Assembly (NCBI GenBank): GCA_009617715.1
Contig: VTFK01000219.1
Span: 1-64,000 of the forward strand
DNA length: 64,000 nt
Source of the DNA: Plectrocnemia conspersa
Lineage: Eukaryota; Arthropoda; Insecta; Trichoptera; Polycentropodidae
Direction: 5' to 3'
In this document: piece by piece, positions 53,636 through 64,000 of the stretch
Position numbering within the stretch: the first letter of the stretch is position 1
Layout: the number at the start of each line of letters is the position of its first letter
The notes under the pieces: model-generated
What the model was told of the DNA's origin: nothing
What the model saw: only the letters and a program-made list of their open reading frames with translations
Databases searched by the model: none
Made by a program: the position numbers and the translations under genes

Positions 53636-53680
53636 CCTGTCCAACTGGTAGCTTGCGAACCAAATCTAAAAAAAGGTCAT
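53636..53680 (+). mobile_element. Possible hAT terminus
   Basis: CAGACCTGTCCAACTGGTAG then CTTGCGAACCA resembles the CAGGGCTGTCCAAC type of hAT ends. No partner end or target duplication found. Confidence 0.35.
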
Positions 53681-53699
53681 CTCAGATTTTTTTTCGTTT

Positions 53700-55590
53700 A
53701 CTCAGGCATAAGATATATAAACAAAATTTATAGCCAAAATCCGGACTATTACATTTACTGTATTTTTAAAATAAAAAAATTGGTACTATCACGAAAAATC
53801 CAAAAATAAATATTTAATAAACAGTTCAATGTAGCCCATGGAAAATAAAATATGTATATCATTTACTTAAATCTTTTGAAAACAAGCACAAGCATTTGGT
53901 TCCACACTTAAGCACCACTGCCTCGAATACACTTTATGCCGCCTCTGAGAAAATATACTTAATAAAATATAAGTTTATGTACCAAATAAAAGCCGCAGAG
54001 TGCTAATTCAAGTCTCACAAATGATCAATGGGTTAGTGCCCGCTGCATTGCGGCTCTCGCTTTGTAACTTTGGTTATTTGATGTTTACGGCCGTCGAGAT
54101 ATATCGACTGGCTCCATTTAAACAAATCAGTTTTTCTTGATTATATTTTATAACTAATTAGATACAATTTAACTATGGTAACGTTCAGTTCTTCGATTCT
54201 TATCGGCAGTGAAACCGCATCGCTTCATAATCGCACCGTTCTGCGAATTTTCGTGTTCGTTTAATTATTCCGGCGAATCACCTTTGAAATGGGTCGAGTA
54301 TTTGTGTCAACGTGCGGTCTCTCTCTTTAGCAGATAGTTCATTTTCCGGATTTGCGATTTCTCACTATCGCGGTTTTACTTTTTTTCGCTGTCGCCTGCT
54401 TTGAATACTAATTTTTGACTTAAAAACGTGAAGGTCGGACCTGTCGCGAATTTGTATAGCGGCCGCATGCAAATTATTCTATGGTTTTGGAACAGAAGTT
54501 GTTTCTCGCTGCCGTTACTAAGTTTTGAATTATTTTTTTAGTTCTGCATATGTGCGTAGAACTAGAGAAATATAATGATACTTTTACGACGCTGTAAATT
54601 GAACGTTGTTATGTTTTATATTAATAACGTTAAATTGAAAATTTATCGTTTTATTGACGAAATAAATTTTAAATTGGCTTCCGTATTGAGGTGTAAACTT
54701 ATAAACAAAATAATAAATATATTTTTAAGAATTTAATGCATTTAGTATGAATAATTCTTAAATAATGAGTCATGTTTTACCAATGTTGTTTGATAACAAG
54801 TCATATACACACGTACAAATGTTTTGAATACAAAAATGTGTTTTCAATACATTCAACGCATGTTTGTAATGCTAATGATATTTCTTTGATACCGTTCGCC
54901 TTGTAGTCACATTTCCTTGAACTTTTTAGGACAGTTAATTTTCTTTTTTTTTTTCGCGCACGAACTGTGAATAATTTGTAATACATACTACACGTAAGTA
55001 TGCGCTGGCGTTCTGTTCTTTTCTACATTTTCTTTTTTTTAATTGAATAAGAAAATTGCGAAATTAGTTCTGTAAAAAAAAATTATTGTATATGTACTAT
55101 TTAAAGTACATATACACAAATTGATAACCACTAGAATATATGGCTCTGACACAATCTGTTTTGATACACTTGTCTCTGTGTGTACGTATGTACATGTGTG
55201 TAGTATATTTTTTAGCGTTGAGTAAAATTTGAATTGTATATTTGCAACACAATATAGGTTGGCATCTTCTGCTCATAGTGAGGCCATATGTCATAATAAC
55301 CATATTTAAAAACTATTTATTAACACGTTCTGTAATTTTTGAATCCACGGTACTTCTGATTAAATTCTGTTTGAATAGTATTTATATATCATAGTCATAT
55401 ATACCAACTTTATATTATAAAAAATATTACAAAATATATTAATATTATATCTTTGTTTAATAACATACTGTTTTTATAAAATGCAACATAAATATTATTA
55501 TGAGACATAATTTTTTGGGCGGATTTTGAACAGTTTGACAACAATTGAATGCTACTTTAAAAACATTTAAAATTTAAATAATATCCTTTT
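53700..55590. other. Spacer with a complex central segment
   Basis: 54030-54520 is GC-richer and unique-looking, with the octamer ATGCAAAT near 54468 and several CG-containing words; it may be an enhancer or untranslated exon. The remainder is AT-rich. A 28-bp near-palindrome, GTATATGTACT/AGTACATATAC, lies at 55088-55115. Confidence 0.4.
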
Positions 55591-55599
55591 AACTAAATT

Positions 55600-55775
55600 A
55601 CATATTTTTCACACCAGCACAATCGACTATTGAACTGAAAGACCTGGGTTCAAATCCCATATAAATCAGCTAATAAAATATATGTCACTAATTTACAGAT
55701 TGATTTCAGTGTAGTGTCTCATTACTTGTAGGTGTTGATTGTGTTTACTCGGTTGTTTAAGTTAGATTTACAATA
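55600..55775 (+). mobile_element. tRNA-derived SINE, internally deleted
   Basis: The tRNA-like head contains GACCTGGGTTCAAATCCC. It continues directly to ATGTCACTAATTTACAG, then TACTTGTAGGTGTTGATTGT and GTTTACTCGGTTG. The body between head and tail present at 47700-47800 is missing, giving a short version of about 170 bp. Confidence 0.75.
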
Positions 55776-55948
55776 AAAAATATTGTTAATTAATTAATAT
55801 AGAATACTTTTGGGTAATTAATACTACATAATTTAATGTACTCTCCTTACCAATACATTAAAATTAGCTATACGTAATTCGGTTCGTCTCTTGCTTTGCT
55901 AAACTTCTCACGTATATATAAACTTATTTTCACAGCATCAATTTTTTC

Positions 55949-56443
55949 TTAACCCTTTGACTCCTATGTCGAGGTGGACTCGACATCAGTTGTTTTACCA
56001 GCAGTTTCAAATGTAGAGGTGGGCTCGACATTTTTTTCAAACTATTTCTTAAATAATTTAAATCTATTTTATTATATTTTTTTTCGGACTCATTAGGTAA
56101 TGTTTTAAAAAGAGATAATTTTTTGATTTTACGGCTAAATACCTATTCGTTCAACATCTGTAATTAATAAAAAATGGTCTGCCTAGGATTGCTCCGTAGA
56201 TGCAGCGGGTGCTTGATACAATAGTCTATGTTGCGATATATGACCGTTAACATCTTATGTATTTGCAGTAATTCATTTATCTTATCACATTAAAACAATT
56301 GTATATTAAAATTAGTGAGGCTTTTTTAATTTATAGTACAGAAGGATATTTTAAACTATTAAAAATTAATTAATGTAGTAAAGATGATGATAAAAATTAA
56401 TTAATGACTTTCGAAAATGTCTTTTGGAGTACAAAGGGTAATA
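55949..56443. mobile_element. TTAA element with paired TCGA palindromes
   Basis: The left end is TTAACCCTTTGACTCC. The right end reads GGAGTACAAAGGGTAA, an imperfect inverted match whose TTAA has decayed to GTAA. Two subterminal palindromic units lie just inside the left end: ATGTCGAGGTGGACTCGACAT at 55966-55986 and the related ATGTAGAGGTGGGCTCGACAT (differing at two positions) at 56011-56031. Length about 490 bp, no gene. Confidence 0.7.
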
Positions 56444-56449
56444 GTTGTG

Positions 56450-57750
56450 TTATCGTAGTACATAGATTCATGTCCAGATTTTGCTTTATTTTTATTTATG
56501 TATTATAATTTGAATACTTGGTTAAGATAACTTGACCAACCATCTAATCTAGAGTACCTGCAATTTGCTTAAATGCGGCAGTTCAAGGCTCATTTTTTTG
56601 TTAATTTTAATTTAACCACACCTGTACCATACGTTATCACGTCCGTTCAACGATTAGATGCGGACATTTTTTGTCGTACCAACTTTTCCATAATATTTCA
56701 GTCATCGGCGAATGGCGTGGGCTCTCCTAACTCGCGTGATTAATATGCAATTGTAGGTTGGCGTAAATATGAATATTATGATAAGCGTTTCTGTTTATGG
56801 TACCGCGCATTCGCGAATACCACTATCTATGGGCCTGTGTCTCTCTCTCTTTCGAATAATTGTGGGTACCAAGCAAAAAAGTTCCAGAAACGCTGTAATA
56901 CGCTTTAACCGACCGGTTATCTCTTATGTTTGTTACGGTTAATTTATATCGGCGCGTTGTGTTACTGCATCGTCCGGAAATGCAGTCTTAAATTATATCT
57001 GATTAGCATATTCGTGTAGCATACGTTTTTTTGGATTTATGATAATGTACGTGCTTTTCTCTGGTTTTGATATAACCGGTTGCGCTAAGATAGTCGTACT
57101 TTACGACTTTGCGATCTAATCTTGTTTTATTTAAAACTTCCTCAATTGAATTGCAAGATTTTTGTTAAGTTAAATTTGGGATTTATCCGACAGCTGTTTG
57201 GGTGGACCTTTCAACTGTTACGAAATGTCATCGTGGAAATGCATGAGGTCACTTGCATTGCTCACCTTTTAGGTATACGAGCTTCTGCCGAGGGACCGAC
57301 CGCAGAGACCTTGGATTACGCCCACTGAAAGCCCTCGGACGGAGGTGATAGAAAGCGAAATCCAAAATGTTGAATCATTGGCGTTGTCTGCACATGTTCT
57401 TGTTAACGCTTTTCCATTGAATGCCTCCTACCATGATGATGTCATCGCCTCTTGATATTCGCAGGAAACACGCGAACAATTGAGCTCTTTTTGTGCAACA
57501 ACTTAAAGCTTAAGTGGTTCAGTTGATGTTTTTTTGACCCATCAATAACAAATATATTAATAATTAATTAATGATATAACATCACAGTGCTAAATTATTT
57601 AACGACACGTTAAAACTTTCAACACGTATGTAATTTACATATATTGTTTTAATTGCTATTTATTTGAGAGTTGTCGCTCTACAGTTCCAGAGTGAAACAT
57701 CTGTCGGTTAGAGAGAGGTCCATGCTATATATTTTTTTCTAGGCGACACA
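56450..57750. other. Unique region, partly GC-richer
   Basis: 56690-57000 and 57200-57480 are more complex than the background. 57240-57370 is the GC-richest and includes TTGGATTACGCCC. No domain is seen in the 68-codon frame at 57122-57328. Possibly regulatory. Confidence 0.4.
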
Positions 57751-57754
57751 TTTT

Positions 57755-57851
57755 GTGGGTACGACTCCAAGTTTGGTTATGGGGCAAGGCTGTATCACCT
57801 ACATAGGTGTTATGAATGTTATTGATACAGCTTTAAATTCGTACAACCCAC
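57755..57851. repeat. Nested inverted repeats, possible hairpin
   Basis: The outer arms GTGGGTACGA and TCGTACAACCCAC and the inner arms AAGGCTGTATCA and TGATACAGCTTT can pair. The intervening sides are unequal (21 against 4 bases), so the fold would carry a large bulge. Confidence 0.5.
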
Positions 57852-57859
57852 GCTCTTGA

Positions 57860-58570
57860 TATCCTCTTCCGATGATTTTTGGACATTGGCGCATGTTCGG
57901 CATCCGTATTTGGTCATTGGTCCGTTCTGCCTCATATAAGACGTGATCCTTCTTGATTGTAATTATAATTAATTTTGGATTTATGATCTCATTTGTGTAG
58001 ATTTATTTAATTTTACTAACGAAGCCTTGTTGTATTATGAGTTGAATAACGATATTGTGATGTAAGGTATATTTTTATTATATTTGATGATATCATAATT
58101 GACGGTTATGACATTAAGTTGTGTGATAAATATATGCTGGTAATCCGACCAAATCGGTTGAAATATTTTCTACTCATTACAAAATATCACATGTGTATGA
58201 AAATTTCATAAATAATTTAACGATTTTATTCGTAAATAATATTGTTCATATAGCATTTTTATCTTGTCAGTTCAACTGTAGTAGAACTTTATGTGATACA
58301 TTTGCAAATTCGTGGGTAGTACGATGATATGTCATGATAATTCGAAGAAAACCATATGTTTGTCTTATGTATTATGTCATTTATTTTAATATACTAAATG
58401 GATTTCTTAAAAAACCGACGATAAAGATATGCATCATAAGTATTTTTACTTTATTTTTATATCTAGACATTTATATTGGTACAATAAAAATAAGTCTCTC
58501 GAATAAAACAGCTATAAATTATAGAAACCAATATAATAACACGTTAATTAAACAGTTTTATTTATCATAT
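57860..58570. other. AT-rich spacer
   Basis: Nothing recognised; the 89-codon frame at 58334-58603 runs into the TTAA terminus and has no motif. Confidence 0.4.
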
Positions 58571-58582
58571 GTATTTTCTTAT

Positions 58583-58700
58583 TTAACATTTTCTTTACTG
58601 TGATGTACACCGAGTGTACATGTCATCTTATTATGTAAATATATCGATTAAATTGTTAATATTTCAAGATTTCCATGCGATACGCGAAGCTATGTTTTTA
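58583..58700 (+). mobile_element. Terminus of TTAA-type element (TGTACAC palindrome family), inverted
   Basis: TTAA at 58583-58586, then CATTTTCTTTACTGTGATG, then TGTACACCGAGTGTACA at 58604-58620 and CATGTCATCTTATTATG. It is the near-exact reverse complement of 5795-5846. TGTACACTGAGTGTACATCA at 59441-59460 may be the palindrome of the other end, but no TTAA terminus could be confirmed there. Confidence 0.65.
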
Positions 58701-58872
58701 CTAGTGAAGTCCAAAACATTTTCATCAGTAGATACTAACAAAAATATAATTTAACTGATAGGCGATAGTGAAAAACTATGTTACTCTATTATGTCTATGA
58801 AGCACAATTTGATAGTTGCGAAATATCCATTTGTTGTCAAACCAAAACCGAACTAACCAAACCCAAATTGAT

Positions 58873-58918
58873 CTAATGAAAGTTCTAAAACTAACTATAG
58901 TTTTAGAACTTTCATTAG
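58873..58918. repeat. Perfect 21-bp-stem hairpin
   Basis: The arm at 58873-58893 (CTAATGAAAGTTCTAAAACT plus A) is followed by the 4-base loop ACTA and its exact reverse complement at 58898-58918. Confidence 0.95.
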
Positions 58919-58929
58919 GTGAAGTCCAT

Positions 58930-60740
58930 AATACAAACTAAGCCGATTCATCTCTCGGGAGGGGAGATAAGCTGAAGAAAAGCACAAACGGATTATTGCT
59001 TTTGACGTGGATTTTAAACCCCCTTGAATTTGGCTAGCAAAATGCATGTAATTTAATAAAATACTATGCAACTTGAAATGGAAATATTAAAAATATGACC
59101 AAACATCCTTTTAAATAAGTCCCTGTTAACTCGTACCTATTAATATTCATTTAAAAAAATTATATTACAACGGTAAATAATACATAAAATTATTTTTTGT
59201 CATGGGGCCCAGAATCATTATTTTCCCAGGGCTCTGGTTGCCAATCGGATTTGATGATTCACACGGGGGTGTTTTTAAATAAATATTTAATACGTTTAAT
59301 TTTCGCTTCTTACTTTACAATGGCGATGTCCAATGCATATACTCGTTTTCAGCAATTATATTGCAATAATTATTACAACTTTGATTATTTCTTAATAATA
59401 TTCGTGTTTTTTAAATTACTAATTTTCAAACATTTTTACATGTACACTGAGTGTACATCACCGGAGTGCGCGGATTTTTGGTTTATATAGGTTTTGTTTC
59501 AATTGTTGCCATAACAATTTTAGTTAATTCGGTAATGTCAAATGTAGCTTAGCCCCGTGTAAAGTGTGATGACATCATTGTATACAGAATAATACATACA
59601 CGTCTAGTTAAATATTTATATAAAATTATATATTATGTGTTAATATAACGTCATTGTTTAGATATATTCCTAATATGGAATTAATTGTATTCTAGAATAT
59701 TTTCTTACTTTATTGGTAAAAATTATTTATTAACATGTGCTAATGAAATTCCAGACGAGTTAATCAATCGCGGATGCCTCTGACGATTTCCTATTGCGTT
59801 CTATTGAAACGTAACTCCAATCGCTCATCGATTCGTCAGCGCCGTTTACGTGATGTCACGTCTCTTGAGATGAAAACCAATACGTTGCCTAACTAATTGC
59901 TGTGTGTATGTGTTCGCCAGTCTTTGCTTTAAACGCCTTCTTTCTTGAGTAACTAGTTCACACAGCCGAACGGGTCGACCATTACCATAGTAGATCTTTA
60001 CCCGTTAATTATTCCACCGTTTCCTACATCTACTTCTCAAAACACACAAACACTTTCACTTGAAATTTTCGCACTGTTTGTCATACGTTTTGATGTTAAC
60101 GCTCACCGCTTCTGGAATCTCCTTATTAATTTAATTTAATGCTTGTTTTACACTTGTGTGAAACCATTACTTCCCCAAGCCGAAAAAAGGTTCGCCTTTT
60201 AACGGTGTATATTTGCTCTTAATGGTCGATGGTCTTGAAATGTGCGATTTTTTTATGAAACACACTCAAGGCAATGGCATGTCAAAATATTTACGTCCGC
60301 GTGTCAAAATTTAATGATAGATTTTAGCTTTGAACAAAATTGTTTTGACAAAATGTATCTGATACATACATGGGTTGTGCATAAACAAGGAAATTATTTA
60401 TGATTACAAAAATATTTTTAACTTGGAGTTGATTGAGGTTATACTGTAAAATTATTTTATTTATGTGTTTTTTAACAGTGGTATAACTTCCCGGAAAGAA
60501 CGAGAATCCGCTCCGGGGTCCGGAATCAAAACACGATTAAATATATGTTATTCTAATCGCTTTTTGAAAGAAATAGATTTATTAATATATTATGACATTT
60601 CTTCAGGAAATTAGGGGAAAGAGTACTTGAAGACTTACTCTCAACGATTGTCTAAATATCCGATTACTTTTAAAAACGTAAAGAAAATAAATATTAGTTT
60701 GATTACTATTTTTTCTTTGACATGCATGCAATCGAACTAA
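58930..60740. other. Spacer
   Basis: No gene. 59592-59620 carries the dispersed motif ACATACACGTCTAGTTAAAT. 59750-60200 is GC-richer and unique-looking. Confidence 0.4.
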
Positions 60741-60744
60741 TTTT

Positions 60745-60762
60745 GATATATATATATATATT
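60745..60762. repeat. (TA)n microsatellite
   Basis: About eight TA units. Confidence 0.85.
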
Positions 60763-60769
60763 ATATTAG

Positions 60770-62515
60770 TACAATCCGATTATAGATTATTGAGATTACG
60801 TATATCTATATTGAGATTACGAATATCTTATAACTGAAATCAAAATAACGAGTGCTTGGTGGAATTTATGAGCAAATTAGACAAAACGGATGCCGACAGG
60901 CCTTGATTCGGTGCGAACGACAAATCATATACATATATGTATATATTATAGTTATTATTAAGAATTGAACGGCTTCAATTTATATTTTCTTTTATTTATT
61001 TTTTTATCATTTATGAATCATATTTTTATCTTAATGCATAGTATAAAGTGCATTATAGCCTTGCATGTTATAATTATTTAATGCTTATCGATTACCATTT
61101 TTTTCCTGATAATTTCCTCCGCAAATCTGACGTTCGAAACTAGTTTATAGACTAGCGGCTATATGCACAAACAAATAAGTTAGCGTCACTCTCATGACTA
61201 TTTTTATACGGCTAGGCGATGATAAATATTTTAATAGCTCCATTGATAGGCGTCACGTGAAGAAATCTTTAGTTTTTATACCTTTATATGGTCGGCGACT
61301 TAAGATAATTCACCACTTGACGTTATTTTTCCGACGTCCTCGCGATCTATGTACAACGTAGACAAGGTCGATCGTTAAACTTGTACACATATCATCAAAC
61401 GCGTTCGCACAAAGGGGAATCGATAATTACATACGCTGGTTATGCGCTTTCTAAAGCGATTTCCTTAACCATTCGAATGAAGTCGGTGGAAGAAAATGAG
61501 CGATAAGACGCGTGTTATTTATCGCCGGACGGGTTGGTGGAGGTGGATTTGCCTAAAGTGTTTGCAGAATGTTCTAGTTAGTCGTTTGGGTGGTTGTCGA
61601 GGCTCGTTTTCTCAATATGGCGAGGCGGGGAGCTCCACGTGGGCAGGTGCCAGACACCCCCGTACTTTACGATAAATAAATAATTCTGACATCACTAATC
61701 ACGCTGTGTGCGTTTGTCTCCGCACTATCACCCAGCTATACCGCTTCACCGATCGCTTGGCAATTAAAAATATATTCATAAATTTTAGCAATGTTTAAAA
61801 AATAAATATGGGTTGCCTTGTTGCTTTTAATTAAAAAATAAATTCATGGCATGCTACGATTGTTGGCTTAATTGTGACTGCTTCTTTTCGGATTTAATTG
61901 TAATCCAATTGACTCACCAACTGTGAGTCGTACTTGTTCTTGATGATATCACATATGCTGACGGGTATGATTTGTAAATTTCGCACAGTTTTTGCGGTTT
62001 TCTAATTGGATCGGTATGAAACAAAAGTTGAATTGAAAGTTTATGCCTCTTTTAATGCGATTCTTTAGAGAGAGTAATTCCTAATAAGCCGAAATGTTCA
62101 CATTGTTTTGTTTTTATCATTTGCACCGCAGATTTTTTCTCACTAATTTGTAACCATTATTGTACTATACATATATCAATATGGTTTAACCCGAGTATTT
62201 ATTGTTTATTAAAGATATTTTTCCAGCTGTAAAAATATTTTTAATGCCCATTGACAAATTTATCTATTTTAGTAAGAGTTTAAATACATTGCTTATCTTA
62301 AAATTATACCAATCGTTGTGTGAATATTTTTTATACTATGATAAAAAAATATATTTTATCCTTTTTGCAAATATGACGATTTATTATCTACAATAAATTC
62401 AGATATGCATTTGATATAAAGATAATTACGTTTTCACACACTATGTGCTACTATTTATACAAAAAGATACTTTGAGTAAACATATATTGAGTGGTAAAAC
62501 TGGACGTGAATCTAC
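60770..62515. other. Unique region, 61130-61760 GC-richer
   Basis: 61130-61760 is complex and contains E-box words (GTCACGTGAAG, CCACGTGGGCAGGTG). It might be an enhancer or untranslated exon. 61770-62515 is AT-rich without features. Confidence 0.4.
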
Positions 62516-62523
62516 TATCAATA

Positions 62524-63216
62524 CAGACCTCGATTTGCGCGAAATATCGCGTAAATCGATATTTCGATTAAAATAATATAATAATGAACATATACAAAAA
62601 TGAAAGATTGGTTCCAGAAAATCAAAATCCGCGTAAATAGAAACGTACAAAATTTAGAAAAAGTGTAAAAATATAAATAATATGTACAAGTTACTTTACA
62701 ATATTTAAAATTACTTAAAATTTTGTACACAACTTTTATATAATTTTAAAATTCCTCTACGTCGCTAACCTAACCAGTGTTTTCTTTAAAATTGGCTTGA
62801 AATTATTACTATTAATCATATCTAGAAGCAGGTTCTTCTCGATTTTGTCTTATTAAATAATCTCTTTCTTTGCATCAAATACTTTCTTAATACTGCCCGC
62901 AAATGATTTTTCAATCTCGCTGTAATTTAACAGCACGTTTGATATTTGGATCTATATTTAAAACCATATTTTCTAATTGACTGGTCAATTATAGAACTTT
63001 TTAGCAATATTATACAAAGTAAATTTATTTGATTTATCAGAATCATCAATATCATTGTCAGCGCAATTTTAAAGATTTGATTTATTGGTTTCAGTTAACA
63101 TTATAATTAATTCTTATTCTTATATTTTTGTAACTAGTCAAAACGCGCGAATTAAATGCATACGATTATAGAATGTATTTAAAAAAATAATATTGACCGC
63201 GTAAATCGAGGAATAT
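62524..63216. mobile_element. Possible pogo/Tigger-like non-autonomous element
   Basis: The left end CAGACCTCGATTTGCGCG follows TA. Near the right, CCGCGTAAATCGAGG (63198-63212) is its inverted partner over CCTCGATTTrCGCG. The left end also contains a hairpin, CGAAATATCG/CGATATTTCG (62540-62566). The final bases of the right end have diverged. About 690 bp, with no clear transposase frame. Confidence 0.55.
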
Positions 63217-63219
63217 GCG

Positions 63220-63770
63220 TACCATATTTTGTCTTCTAATTTTATGACAAAAATAAGGTTAATTTAAAATAAGATTTTGGGGTCAATAACGATATGAAAA
63301 TGTTATAATGTTGCTAAATACCTGATATTTTAGAGTTGAATAATGTATTTATTTAAATTGACGCACTTTAAGAAATATTAGCCTATCGGAAACTGCGCGC
63401 GCTGGGTGTCGAAACAGAACGGGCTTAATATGACGCTATTTTAAAAATACGTACAAAATTCTAAATGTATCCATATTATAAATCAAACCCAAAAAAATGT
63501 CTTTAAAAATATTTCTCAACTATTAAATCGGAAATCGGTGTTATTTGTAAAAGCAGTTTTCTCTACTGTGAATACTGTGATAAAGCTCGTATTTTGTGGA
63601 TGTACATATAGATGTACGTATATATTTTACACACAGTATAAAAATAACATTTGTAAATTATTATTGTAATTCAAACATGGGGTTATAACATGTGCAACAA
63701 ATATTGATTATAAAAGGGTGTTTTGTAGTTTTTTTTTTAATGGGATTGACGTGTTTCTTTTTTTAAGTGC
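63220..63770. other. AT-rich spacer
   Basis: Nothing recognised. Confidence 0.4.
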
Positions 63771-63777
63771 ATTCATT

Positions 63778-64000
63778 CAAACTCTGCCAGTCGATCGTGA
63801 ACGTACTAATCAGGCACACCGCCTTCGCTGTCTCGACCAACGAAAGTAGTTCTCTTGCACCCACGATCTGCCAGCTGAGGAGAGTGTCCTCGCGAGCAGC
63901 ACAGTGCTCCTCACGACGTCGTCTGGGTCGCACGCACGCGCTCTAACGACGGAGCAAGCTGTCAAAAAAGAAACACATCCCTCCGTCGTACCTCTTGTAC
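63778..64000. promoter_or_regulatory. GC-rich island at window edge, candidate first exon or promoter
   Basis: GC rises abruptly at about 63778 and stays high to the end, with many CpG words (CGACGTCGTCTGGGTCGC). A roughly 60-codon frame is open on the minus strand but lacks a start and any domain. The sharp boundary suggests an exon or promoter that continues outside the window. Confidence 0.4.

Overview
The window looks like AT-rich, TE-littered nuclear DNA from an animal, most likely an insect. The support is indirect: long tracts without codons, tRNA-derived SINE copies, degenerate piggyBac, hAT, mariner and pogo/Tigger transposons, a jockey-like LINE remnant, and many short palindromic MITE-like pieces. 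I cannot fix the order. I find no intact host protein gene, tRNA, rRNA, CRISPR array or prokaryotic operon. The longest open frame is 211 codons and is part of a dead hAT transposase.

Layout. 1-371 is a moderately GC-rich flank. 372-3100 is a piggyBac-like element bounded by TTAA, with a broken transposase on the minus strand and an unusual inverted second copy of its own left end. 3101-9060 is mostly featureless, then holds a SINE (8727-9060). A pogo-like non-autonomous element follows (9233-9852). 11.9-31 kb is AT-rich spacer with two LINE crumbs, loose TTAA-type ends, hairpins and SINE/MITE fragments. 31115-31326 is a clean 212-bp TA-flanked MITE. 32633-34994 is a 2.36-kb hAT element with a perfect 8-bp target duplication. 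35150-35725 is a SINE split by a 305-bp hAT-type MITE, also with a perfect 8-bp duplication. 42011-43170 is a dead mariner. 45.7-56.5 kb carries further SINE copies, two short TTAA elements and a Tigger-like transposase fragment. 56.5-64 kb is mostly unique, with a perfect 21-bp-stem hairpin at 58873-58918 and a possible pogo-like element at 62524-63216.

Several GC-rich islands stand out in the AT-rich background: about 16.5, 36.0-36.35, 41.3-41.5, 44.1-44.5, 45.4-45.7, 49.85-50.2, 52.8-53.1, 54.0-54.5, 57.2-57.4 and 63.78-64.0 kb. They lack convincing coding frames and are the best candidates for promoters, untranslated exons or enhancers of a host gene whose coding exons lie outside. Two sit beside a GCATGCGC motif resembling NRF-1/EWG sites, and one carries a TATA box. 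This makes the window look like an intron or the upstream region of a large regulated gene, which is inference.

The most unusual pattern is that several unrelated TTAA-bounded ends each carry their own perfect or near-perfect palindrome just inside the terminus, with sequence specific to the family.
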